A DNA stretch of 5,642 nt from contig DAOVJZ010000116.1 in assembly GCA_030632035.1 (NCBI GenBank), forward strand, positions 1 through 5,642. Direction: 5' to 3'. The position numbers and the translations under genes are program-made. This DNA is from Granulosicoccaceae bacterium (lineage in GTDB: Bacteria; Pseudomonadota; Gammaproteobacteria; DAOVJZ01). Shown here piece after piece: positions 1 to 5,642 of the stretch. Positions within the stretch are counted from its first letter, which is position 1. Each line of letters starts with the position of its first letter. Below the pieces are notes generated by a model. The model had not been told where the DNA came from. It saw only the letters and a list, made by a program, of their open reading frames with translations, and made no database searches.

Positions 1-24
1 CGTTTGGCAGAGTGCGTTAAACAT
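1..24 (-). CDS. Possible start of a further operon gene (partial, left edge)
   Basis: After the stop of the DprE2-like gene there are 7 nt and then an ATG on the minus strand. It opens a frame of eight codons (MFNALCQT) that runs off the window without a stop. The position fits a next gene in the same tightly packed operon. There is no clear Shine-Dalgarno sequence, and eight codons are far too few to assign a family. By pathway logic a phosphatase or a glycosyltransferase could follow here, but nothing in these bases shows that. The frame may also be chance. Confidence 0.25.
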
Positions 25-31
25 CCAGAAG

Positions 32-769
32 CTATAATTTCAGTTTTTTAAATATGAATTCAGGGATGTGCATAATAACCAGCATAATAATACGCCAGAA
101 CCAGGGTAGATAGACTATGTTCTTTTTCTTGTTAATAGCACGTTGAATACCTTGTGCGATGGTCTCCGATTTTGCCCATAGCGGTCCTTTGGGGAAGTCT
201 CTGGTCATCGGGGTATCCACAAAACCTGGCTTGATAGTGAGCACCTGTACATTGCTATCAGACAGACGATTGCGTAATCCTTGCATGAATATAGAGATTG
301 CTCCCTTGGCTGTACCGTATATATAGTTACTTTGACGACCACGGTCACCCGCGACAGATGAGATAATGGCAATTGTGCCTTTGCGTTCCTGTTCAAAATA
401 ATTGGCTATGGTTGTGAGCAGGGAAAGGATACTCAGACAATTGATATCGAGCTCTTTATAGGTTTTATCCCATGATTGCTGGCATTCACGTTGATCGGGC
501 AGGGTACCATGTGCAATCAAGACGACATCAAGTCCGCCCATGGATTCAATACTTTCATTAATCAAATTCTCGTGCTGTTCACTGTCAGTAATATCCAGTA
601 CTTTTGAATAGACGGAAACGGCACCACGAGTTTTTAGATCGGTGGAAATAACATCCAGCTTTTCCTGATTACGTGCAACCAGAAACAACTCGCATTCCTC
701 AGCAGCAAACAGCCTGGCTGTTGCCATAGCAATAGTCGAGGTTGCACCAACGATTAATATTTTACTCAT
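32..769 (-). CDS. dprE2: DprE2-like short-chain dehydrogenase (polyprenyl-phosphoryl 2-keto-ribose reductase)
   Basis: This 245-residue protein is a classical SDR, the family's usual length. It has an N-terminal Rossmann strand and a nucleotide loop GATSTIA (8-14), in place of the usual TGxxxGIG. It also has AHG (86-88) at the NAG position, Asn110, and a catalytic Ser138-Tyr151-Lys155 triad (YGTAK). The hydrophobic C-terminus ending HIPEFIFKKLKL resembles, from memory, the tail of mycobacterial DprE2 (HIPRSIFRKLPI). That tail and the adjacent DprE1-like gene distinguish it from generic SDRs. The family enzyme uses NAD(P)H to reduce the 2-keto intermediate made by DprE1, giving polyprenyl-phosphoryl-arabinose at the inner face of the membrane. 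The ATG follows the upstream TAA with no gap. An AGGGTGG eight bases before it, inside the previous gene, is a plausible ribosome site, so translation is probably coupled. The exact substrate lipid is inferred. Confidence 0.85.
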   Translation of the reverse strand: MSKILIVGATSTIAMATARLFAAEECELFLVARNQEKLDVISTDLKTRGAVSVYSKVLDITDSEQHENLINESIESMGGLDVVLIAHGTLPDQRECQQSWDKTYKELDINCLSILSLLTTIANYFEQERKGTIAIISSVAGDRGRQSNYIYGTAKGAISIFMQGLRNRLSDSNVQVLTIKPGFVDTPMTRDFPKGPLWAKSETIAQGIQRAINKKKNIVYLPWFWRIIMLVIMHIPEFIFKKLKL

Positions 770-2080
770 TTAAATAGCCACCCTGCGCCAGAAGCTGGAA
801 GAAAAACGGGGATCAATATATTGACTGAATTTTTCCCAGTTTGGATAAAAATATTTAAAGTTTTCTGCTGACATGCGTGCATCCTTGGCCGGATACAAAC
901 GTCCTCCCGCATTTTTTAACAGTATATCGAGATTATCCAAAAGTTCGAACGTATTTTTATGTCGGTTTGGAAAATCCAGCGCCAGGGTAATACCGGGTTT
1001 TGGGAAAGACAGCATACCAGGGGATTTAATATCACCAAATACTTTTAACACACTCAGAAAGGAGCCGGAACGGGCGCGACTGATCTCGTTCAGGATGTTG
1101 CGGATAGCTTCTTTGCCGTGTTCATGCGGAACAACGCATTGATATTGTACAAAGCCCTCCTTGCCATACATGCGGTTCCAGTGATTAACACCATCAAGTG
1201 GATAAAAAAATGGATCATAATGCTGTGTGCCTTGCCAGCGACGCAGAAACTGTTTGTTGTAGTAAAGAGAATTAAACGCCTTGAGTGTGTAGCTATTTAA
1301 CAGAGAGAAGGGCAATTCAACAGGGAAGGGCAGTTTTCTTCCCGGCGCACGTGGTGGATCAGAACTTAATTCTGTCGCATGATTGGCGCGCATGAAAAAT
1401 CCACGCCCGAGAGCTTTATCTTTTGCCAGACAATCAATCCATGCCACGGTATATTCAAACAAATTGTTAGACTCTTCTGACAATTCAAAAAACTCATCAA
1501 GATTAGCAAACCGGATAGATTCTATATTCATATAAGGTGTATGGATCTTTTGCAACTGAAGCTCAGCCCAAAGAACCATGCCAGTTAAACCCAGTCCGCC
1601 AATTGTTGCCTCAAACATCTCCTTGTTTTCCGCTGGTGAGCAGTTCAACCGAGTGTCATCAGAGCGTTGTAATTCAAATTGCGTAACAAATTTTCCGAAA
1701 GTACCGTTGCGATGATGGTTTTTACCGTGCACATCATTGGCAATTGCACCGCCAACAGTTATGAATTTGGTTCCTGGAGTGACAGGTAGAAACCAACCTT
1801 TTGGAACAATCAGCTCAAGTATTTCTGAAAGTAAAACACCAGCCTCACATCGCAATATGCCGGTTTCCGTATCAAAATGAATAAAATGGTCCAGACCACG
1901 CGCATCAAGCAAGATGCCTTCATTATTTAAACAGGAGTCACCATAACTACGTCCATTACCAAAAGGCAGGAGTGGTTTGCCGGAATGGTTTGGCCATTTA
2001 TCAGATAACCAGTGTAACGTATGGATTTCGTGTTGTGCCTTGGGATAACCACCCCAAGAGCGATAACGGGATTCACTCAT
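770..2080 (-). CDS. dprE1: DprE1-like FAD-dependent oxidase (polyprenyl-phosphoryl-ribose 2'-oxidase)
   Basis: The 436-residue protein is close to the roughly 460 of M. tuberculosis DprE1. It has a PCMH-type FAD-binding N-terminal half with GNGRSYGD (41-48) and PGTKFITVGGAIANDVHGKNHH-like residues 102-123, followed by a GGLGLTG segment (161-167). The C-terminal substrate domain has Trp214, Gln312 and Gln314 (QYQ), Lys346 (LKVFG), and Tyr396/Lys399 in GGRLYPAKD. These align, from memory, with DprE1 Trp230, Gln334/Gln336, Lys367 and Tyr415/Lys418. The family oxidises the 2'-hydroxyl of polyprenyl-phosphoryl-ribose to a ketone for DprE2 to reduce. The position of DprE1 Cys387, target of covalent benzothiazinones, is Ala367 here, and Asn385 is Thr365. 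No signal peptide is seen, so it should act on the cytoplasmic side. The ATG overlaps the UbiA stop as ATGA, implying coupled translation. A generic FAD-linked sugar oxidase is the alternative, made unlikely by the neighbours. Confidence 0.9.
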   Translation of the reverse strand: MSESRYRSWGGYPKAQHEIHTLHWLSDKWPNHSGKPLLPFGNGRSYGDSCLNNEGILLDARGLDHFIHFDTETGILRCEAGVLLSEILELIVPKGWFLPVTPGTKFITVGGAIANDVHGKNHHRNGTFGKFVTQFELQRSDDTRLNCSPAENKEMFEATIGGLGLTGMVLWAELQLQKIHTPYMNIESIRFANLDEFFELSEESNNLFEYTVAWIDCLAKDKALGRGFFMRANHATELSSDPPRAPGRKLPFPVELPFSLLNSYTLKAFNSLYYNKQFLRRWQGTQHYDPFFYPLDGVNHWNRMYGKEGFVQYQCVVPHEHGKEAIRNILNEISRARSGSFLSVLKVFGDIKSPGMLSFPKPGITLALDFPNRHKNTFELLDNLDILLKNAGGRLYPAKDARMSAENFKYFYPNWEKFSQYIDPRFSSSFWRRVAI

Positions 2081-2943
2081 GATGCCAGCCAGAAAATAAT
2101 GGCGCCGATACCTGCTATTAAAATACTGGCGACATCACGTAATGCAAATACAATTGGATCATCATGCATTTCGCCACGATGTGTTTTAAGCCAAACACGG
2201 CTTATCCAGTATAAAAAGAGAGGGCAGAGCATCCAGACATACTCGGGATGCGTATACAGAGCCTTGATATTGGGGCTATCGATATATAACGCCAATATCA
2301 GTACTGAGATAAACCCACTCCCGATACCCATCATGCGTAATAAGGATAAATCGTCAAACTGATAGCCACGACCTGCTATTTTATCTTTATCAAAAGATTG
2401 CATTAACAGCAGTTCGGAGTAGCGTTTAACTAACGCCAGACTGAAAAAAATAAAAATGGAGAAATTTAGCAGCCAGAATGACAGTTCAACATTAATAACA
2501 TAAGCGCCAGCAATAATACGCATGGTATACAAACCAGCCAGAAATAAAACATCAATCAAAGCAATCGATTTAAATTTCAGTGAATAGCCCAGTGTGATAA
2601 CAAAATAGACAATCAGAGCAAGGAAGAAGTTAATGGGTAATTGCATAGCAATGACGCTACTCGCCAGCAATAATAAGGCACCAATAATAATGCCGTGGGT
2701 GATTGGCACACTTCCAGAGGCGAAAGGACGATTGCGTTTAGTCGGATGTTGTTTGTCAGCCTCTAAATCAGCTAAATCATTAATAATGTAAACAGCCGAA
2801 GCACATAGAGAAAAGGCGACAAAGGCCTCAGCAAGAGAAATGATGAGTTCGGTTTCTGAAAGTTTATGTGCGGCGATTAGCGGCACAAATAACAGGAGAT
2901 TTTTTACCCACTGGTGAAAACGAAAAAGTCTTAAATAGGCCAT
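2077..2943 (-). CDS. UbiA-family prenyltransferase, decaprenyl-phosphate phosphoribosyltransferase-like
   Basis: A 288-residue polytopic membrane protein with about eight or nine hydrophobic segments. The first Asp-rich motif is NDLADLEAD (55-63), followed by the basic run HPTKRNRP (66-73), which is characteristic of the phosphoribosyl-transferring branch. The second motif region is YSLKFKSIALID (120-131), with Tyr120, Lys123 and Asp131. KRYSE (173-177) and a late DDPIVFALRD (261-270) complete the pattern I associate with 5-phosphoribosyl-1-phosphoryl-polyprenol synthases such as M. tuberculosis Rv3806c. That enzyme joins PRPP to a polyprenyl phosphate, the committed step towards lipid-linked arabinose. 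Ubiquinone-type UbiA enzymes are the alternative, but the HPTKR run and the DprE1/DprE2 neighbours argue against it. There is no fused phosphatase domain. A 26-nt AT-rich spacer separates it from the upstream gene, and I see no good Shine-Dalgarno site before its ATG. Confidence 0.88.
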   Translation of the reverse strand: MAYLRLFRFHQWVKNLLLFVPLIAAHKLSETELIISLAEAFVAFSLCASAVYIINDLADLEADKQHPTKRNRPFASGSVPITHGIIIGALLLLASSVIAMQLPINFFLALIVYFVITLGYSLKFKSIALIDVLFLAGLYTMRIIAGAYVINVELSFWLLNFSIFIFFSLALVKRYSELLLMQSFDKDKIAGRGYQFDDLSLLRMMGIGSGFISVLILALYIDSPNIKALYTHPEYVWMLCPLFLYWISRVWLKTHRGEMHDDPIVFALRDVASILIAGIGAIIFWLAS

Positions 2944-2969
2944 TGTTTTAATTATAAGTCAGTTACAAA

Positions 2970-3920
2970 TTAAATTTGATGTTTTCTCTCTAGTATCAAC
3001 ATGGATACAATACCAATTACCACAGCAAACCATAATGTAGCTATACGGCAGACCAGCGTTGCTGCAATTGCTACAGGGATTGAAACACCTGCCAATATCA
3101 ATAATCCCCCCATGGCTGCTTCTGTACTACCCAAACCACCGGGGATAAAAGAAATGGCTCCAGCAATCATGCTGGCCCCGTAAATTCCAACAGCAACCGG
3201 CAAGCTGATCTCTGCGCCCAGAAACTCAAGAATATAATAAAATGCAACACCTTCAGCTCCCCAGGCAATAATACCTATCAATAATGAACCTAGCAAAAGC
3301 TGACGTTTCATTAAATCCAGTGAATGCTGGGCCATTTCCAGCAAATTTCCAATCAGTGTTTTTTCAGACAGTTGTAAACGTCGAGACAGCCACAGTCTGA
3401 TTTTATCCATAATACGATCTGTTGCCAGTATCAGAAGCAGGGCACAAACCAGAAATGCAACCAGATAGAAGCCCCAACTAAAATCTTCTATCCAGTAAAA
3501 GAGCAGGGCTGCCAGCATTAATACTGCAAACACATCAAGAATACGTTCAGTTACCAATGCAGCTAGACTTTGTTTATAGCCAACACCATATTGATTCAGA
3601 TAAACCGAACGTATGGCTTCTCCGGCCTTACCTGGTGTTGTTGTAAAGGCAAATCCTGCTAGATAACACATTAAATTTTTGGTAACAGGTATGCTGTAGC
3701 CAAGCGCACTCAGGTATTTGTGCCAGCGAACAAATCGAAGCGCATAGTTTAAAAGGGATAATCCAAAAATCAGGCACAACTGTAAAACTGTAAATGAATT
3801 CAGCTTCTCGGTGATTTGCTCATGATCAGAAACGGCAATAGATGCAGCATAAAAAGCCATCGCCACCAGTGATGAAAAAATGAGCAACTGCCGTTTTTTC
3901 TTTTGCACGCTAAAGTCCAA
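2970..3920 (-). CDS. PF03706/UPF0104-type integral membrane protein (LPG synthase TM-like, candidate lipid flippase)
   Basis: A protein of up to 316 residues with about eight hydrophobic segments. It carries the conserved marks of the lysylphosphatidylglycerol-synthase transmembrane family: RFVRW (62-66), TTPGKAGE (94-101), ERILD (125-129), PGGLGSTE (260-267) and Arg292 near the end. The family includes the flippase half of MprF and stand-alone proteins of mostly unknown substrate. Here it has no synthase domain. As the first gene of the arabinose-lipid cassette, a role in moving the finished lipid-linked sugar across the inner membrane is a reasonable inference but unproven. The start is uncertain. 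The longest frame begins with TTG at 3920 behind a pyrimidine-rich stretch with no ribosome site. A GTG at 3908 (residue 5), with GGA seven bases upstream, is at least as likely. The first in-frame ATG, at residue 21, lies inside the first membrane segment. Confidence 0.82.
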   Translation of the reverse strand: MDFSVQKKKRQLLIFSSLVAMAFYAASIAVSDHEQITEKLNSFTVLQLCLIFGLSLLNYALRFVRWHKYLSALGYSIPVTKNLMCYLAGFAFTTTPGKAGEAIRSVYLNQYGVGYKQSLAALVTERILDVFAVLMLAALLFYWIEDFSWGFYLVAFLVCALLLILATDRIMDKIRLWLSRRLQLSEKTLIGNLLEMAQHSLDLMKRQLLLGSLLIGIIAWGAEGVAFYYILEFLGAEISLPVAVGIYGASMIAGAISFIPGGLGSTEAAMGGLLILAGVSIPVAIAATLVCRIATLWFAVVIGIVSMLILERKHQI

Positions 3921-4042
3921 TAAAGAAAGGGTTGTTATTATTTATATATATCAATAAGTTACATATAGCTGCTAAAGCAGTGTAACCCTCAATAATTTAT
4001 TATTCTAACCGATAATATAGACATTAATACGAAAAATCATGT
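3921..4042. promoter_or_regulatory. Divergent intergenic region (flippase / lapG)
   Basis: These 122 bases separate two divergent operons, so promoters for both should lie here. The stretch is markedly AT-rich. On the plus strand GATAAT (4011-4016) is one base off a sigma-70 -10 box, about 26 nt before the GTG of lapG, but no convincing -35 box precedes it. On the minus strand TTGAGG (3992-3987) and TATATG (3967-3962) form a weak pair with a 19-nt spacer. I saw no gene-sized open frame and no second candidate better than these. Exact promoter positions are guesses. Confidence 0.45.
3958..3986. repeat. Imperfect inverted repeat between the divergent operons
   Basis: GTTACA (3958-3963) pairs with TGTAAC (3981-3986). 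Inside it CTGCT (3969-3973) mirrors AGCAG (3976-3980), leaving a five-base TATAG bulge on one arm. No run of T follows on either side, so it is not a terminator. It overlaps the weak minus-strand promoter candidate and could be an operator, a leader-RNA hairpin or chance in AT-rich DNA. Confidence 0.35.
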
Positions 4043-4798
4043 GTGAACCAAAAGACAGTAACTGGATTCTTAAGTCGTATGACATTGAACGTCATTTACA
4101 TATTACGTTGTATTTCAAGAAAGGCCCGACTCAAACCGTTGGGCCTGTTCTTTATTCTATGTGCCAGTTCTGTTTTCGCTGATGTATACGGCATCAGTGA
4201 AAGTTTACTTGATTACATAAATAGAAATTACGGCGAGCAAGCCAAAACCAGATTGGTTGACTGGCGCAACATTATTCAAAAAGAAAAATACAAGACTCTT
4301 CCTGAGCAGGAAAAACTCAGGCTGGTGAACGATTTCTTTAATAAAGTCAGATTTGTTGATGATATCGAGCATTGGCAAAAAGAGGACTATTGGGCCACAC
4401 CAGTAGAAATGTTATCTACTAATGGCGGTGATTGTGAAGATTTCTCGATTGCTAAATATTTCACGTTAAAAGCACTGGGTGTCTCAATCGAGCGCATGCG
4501 ACTAACCTATGTTAAATCAATAGTGTTGGAACAGGCGCATATGGTGCTGGCTTATTATCCCAAACCCAATGCTGAACCATTGATTCTTGATAATTTGATG
4601 GATGATATACGTCTTGCATCCAGTAGAAAAGATCTCGTCCCCGTCTACAGTTTTAATGGTGATGGACTATGGTTATCCAGGGAAAGAGGAGAGGGCAAAC
4701 GAGTTGGTAAATCCACCCGCCTGAGTTTATGGAATGGACTTGCAAAAAGAATGAAAAAAGAACAGGATTTAAAACGGTTTCCGGGGAAAAATAAATGA
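4043..4798 (+). CDS. lapG: LapG-like periplasmic transglutaminase-fold cysteine protease
   Basis: The 251-residue frame matches the bacterial transglutaminase-like cysteine protease family (LapG). The triad is Cys131 in GGDCED, His166 in QAHMVL and Asp183 in LILDN. Asp130 and Glu132 beside the cysteine correspond to the calcium-site residues of known LapG. FVDDIEHWQKEDYWATPVEML (104-124) is the usual substrate-groove stretch. LapG sits in the periplasm and clips the N-terminus of a large surface adhesin after a di-alanine type site, releasing the cell from a biofilm. LapD, encoded next, holds it inactive at high c-di-GMP. A signal peptide is visible, with basic residues 26-31, a hydrophobic core 33-43 and likely cleavage after SVFA (43-46). 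The start is unsure: GTG 4043 gives a long N-terminus with no ribosome site, while ATG 4079 (residue 13) gives a more normal leader. The C-terminal 30 residues are rich in Lys and Arg. Confidence 0.92.
   Translation: MNQKTVTGFLSRMTLNVIYILRCISRKARLKPLGLFFILCASSVFADVYGISESLLDYINRNYGEQAKTRLVDWRNIIQKEKYKTLPEQEKLRLVNDFFNKVRFVDDIEHWQKEDYWATPVEMLSTNGGDCEDFSIAKYFTLKALGVSIERMRLTYVKSIVLEQAHMVLAYYPKPNAEPLILDNLMDDIRLASSRKDLVPVYSFNGDGLWLSRERGEGKRVGKSTRLSLWNGLAKRMKKEQDLKRFPGKNK
4079..4095 (+). repeat. Small hairpin over the internal ATG of lapG
   Basis: ATGAC (4079-4083) is mirrored by GTCAT (4091-4095) around a seven-base loop. The left arm contains the ATG that is the more likely lapG start, so the RNA hairpin could lower initiation there. 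Five base pairs are weak and may be chance. Confidence 0.25.
4122..4146 (+). terminator. Terminator-like hairpin inside the lapG signal-peptide codons
   Basis: AGGCCCGAC (4122-4130) pairs with GTTGGGCCT (4138-4146) over nine positions, one of them a G-U pair, with a seven-base loop. GTTCTTTATT follows, moderately rich in T. The shape is that of a rho-independent terminator, yet it lies within the reading frame, covering about residues 27-35 of the longest LapG form. It could be a leaky intragenic terminator or attenuator, or an accident of coding. The T tract is interrupted, so efficient termination is doubtful. Confidence 0.35.
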
Positions 4799-5642
4799 GT
4801 TTATCCAAAAAACTGGGGTTCATTATTTCACTGCTCTTTCTCATGGTGTTTGCAGGCACCATGTTTATCAGTATCAATGCCACGCGCATTTATATGGAAG
4901 AGCAGATGGCCTCTCATGCACAGGATACGGCCACCTCTTTAGGGCTTTCCATGACCCATGCGATTAAAAAAGGGGATAAGGCCACCATGCAAACCATGGT
5001 GAATGCCATTTTTGACAGTGGTTATTATCGTGACCTGACAATTAAATCAATGAAAGATGAGATTATTCTCAAAAAAGAAATACCTGTGCGCATAGACAAG
5101 GTGCCAGCCTGGTTTATTAAAGCCATTTCACTGAATTTACCTGTTGGTTCAGCAATTGTGATGGATAACTGGTCACAGATTGCACAGATTAAAATACACA
5201 GTCATCCCGGTTATGCCTATGTAAGATTATGGAACACTACTCTTGAAATGCTGGCATGGTTTGGCATCGGGTGGCTGGTGGCCATGTTACTGGTTCTACT
5301 AATATTGAAAATCACATTATTACCATTGCGCAGAATGGAAGAGCAGGCAATCTCAATCAGTAACAGGAACTTTGTTACTGTTGAAAAAATTCCGGGTACA
5401 CGTGAATTTCGTCGCGTTGTACTGGCGATGAACAAGATGTCCGATGCCATTAGGTCTATTGTTGAAAAACAAATCAAACTGACTGAAAGGGTGCGTCAGG
5501 AAGCCAATCAGGATCCTGTTACTTTATTGGCTAATCGCCGTAGTTTTAACGCAAGATTACAACAATTGTTATCTTCACCAGATCAGTTTGTGTTTGGTGC
5601 TTTATTCCTGTTACAGATCCCGAAATTCAAGCAATTCAATGA
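4795..5642 (+). CDS. lapD: LapD-like c-di-GMP receptor, N-terminal part (cut by right edge)
   Basis: The ATG overlaps the lapG stop as ATGA, with CCGGGGA upstream as a ribosome site. The frame runs 282 codons to the window end without a stop. It shows TM1 (about 8-28), a periplasmic LapD/MoxY-type output domain (29-152), TM2 (152-172), a HAMP domain beginning LLPLRRMEE (175-183), a signalling helix (220-238), and the first residues of a GGDEF domain, DPVTLLANRRSF (240-251). HAQDTATSLGLS (41-52) and IFDSGYY (72-78) closely resemble, from memory, Pseudomonas LapD. Trp126 in DNWSQIAQ matches the tryptophan (W125 in P. fluorescens) that inserts into LapG. LapD binds c-di-GMP in a degenerate cytoplasmic EAL domain and then captures LapG in the periplasm. 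The GGDEF signature and EAL domain lie beyond the window, so whether they are degenerate cannot be checked here. Confidence 0.9.
   Translation, partial: MSLSKKLGFIISLLFLMVFAGTMFISINATRIYMEEQMASHAQDTATSLGLSMTHAIKKGDKATMQTMVNAIFDSGYYRDLTIKSMKDEIILKKEIPVRIDKVPAWFIKAISLNLPVGSAIVMDNWSQIAQIKIHSHPGYAYVRLWNTTLEMLAWFGIGWLVAMLLVLLILKITLLPLRRMEEQAISISNRNFVTVEKIPGTREFRRVVLAMNKMSDAIRSIVEKQIKLTERVRQEANQDPVTLLANRRSFNARLQQLLSSPDQFVFGALFLLQIPKFKQFN

Noticed and set aside
205..396. 63-codon open frame on the minus strand within the DprE2-like gene
   Set aside because: It lies entirely inside a well-supported SDR gene in another frame and has no recognisable features.
873..1300. Two plus-strand open frames (873-1142 and 1118-1300)
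   Set aside because: Both are antisense to the DprE1-like gene, whose conserved motifs explain this DNA; their translations look like no family I know.
2021..2362. 113-codon plus-strand open frame across the DprE1/UbiA junction
   Set aside because: It is antisense to two strongly supported genes and has low-complexity composition.
3001..3183. 60-codon plus-strand open frame
   Set aside because: It is antisense to the membrane-protein gene; its Ala/Pro/Ile/Thr-rich content mirrors transmembrane codons.
4653..4889. 78-codon minus-strand open frame at the lapG/lapD junction
   Set aside because: It is antisense to the LapG C-terminus and the LapD N-terminus, both supported by family resemblance.
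5217..5477. 86-codon minus-strand open frame
   Set aside because: It is antisense to the TM2-HAMP part of LapD and carries no motif.
1..5642. CRISPR array, tRNA or rRNA gene, insertion sequence or attachment site
   Set aside because: I saw no regularly spaced repeats, no tRNA-like cloverleaf, no transposase and no terminal repeats; nearly all bases are taken up by the six genes.

Overview
The window looks like chromosome from a moderately AT-rich Gram-negative bacterium, most likely a gammaproteobacterium. The main reason is a periplasmic LapG protease with its LapD receptor, a pair typical of Proteobacteria. I cannot name the genus from sequence alone.

Left two thirds (minus strand, about 32-3920): four tightly packed genes, transcribed right to left. 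In order they are a PF03706/UPF0104-type membrane protein (putative lipid or glycolipid flippase), a UbiA-family prenyltransferase resembling decaprenyl-phosphate phosphoribosyltransferase, a DprE1-like FAD oxidase and a DprE2-like short-chain reductase. The last three are joined by an ATGA overlap and a TAA|ATG junction. Together they resemble the mycobacterial route from PRPP and a polyprenyl phosphate to polyprenyl-phosphoryl-D-arabinofuranose, the lipid donor of D-arabinofuranose. The UbiA protein would make the phosphoribosyl lipid, and DprE1 plus DprE2 would epimerise C2 of the ribose. The first membrane protein could move the product across the inner membrane. A dedicated 5-phosphate phosphatase and an arabinosyltransferase are not in the window. 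An eight-codon open start at the extreme left edge shows the operon may continue.

Middle (3921-4042): a 122-nt AT-rich divergent intergenic region with an imperfect hairpin. It must hold the start signals for both directions.

Right third (plus strand, 4043-5642): lapG, a calcium-dependent periplasmic cysteine protease with an intact Cys-His-Asp triad, overlaps by ATGA the start of lapD, an inner-membrane c-di-GMP receptor cut off by the window edge. In characterised systems LapD holds LapG when c-di-GMP is high, so a large surface adhesin stays attached. When c-di-GMP falls, LapG is freed and clips the adhesin off. The adhesin gene is not in the window.

The points most worth a second look are the arabinose-lipid cassette outside actinobacteria, the alanine at the DprE1 position that is cysteine in M. 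tuberculosis, the candidate flippase heading the cassette, and a terminator-like hairpin inside the signal-peptide codons of lapG.
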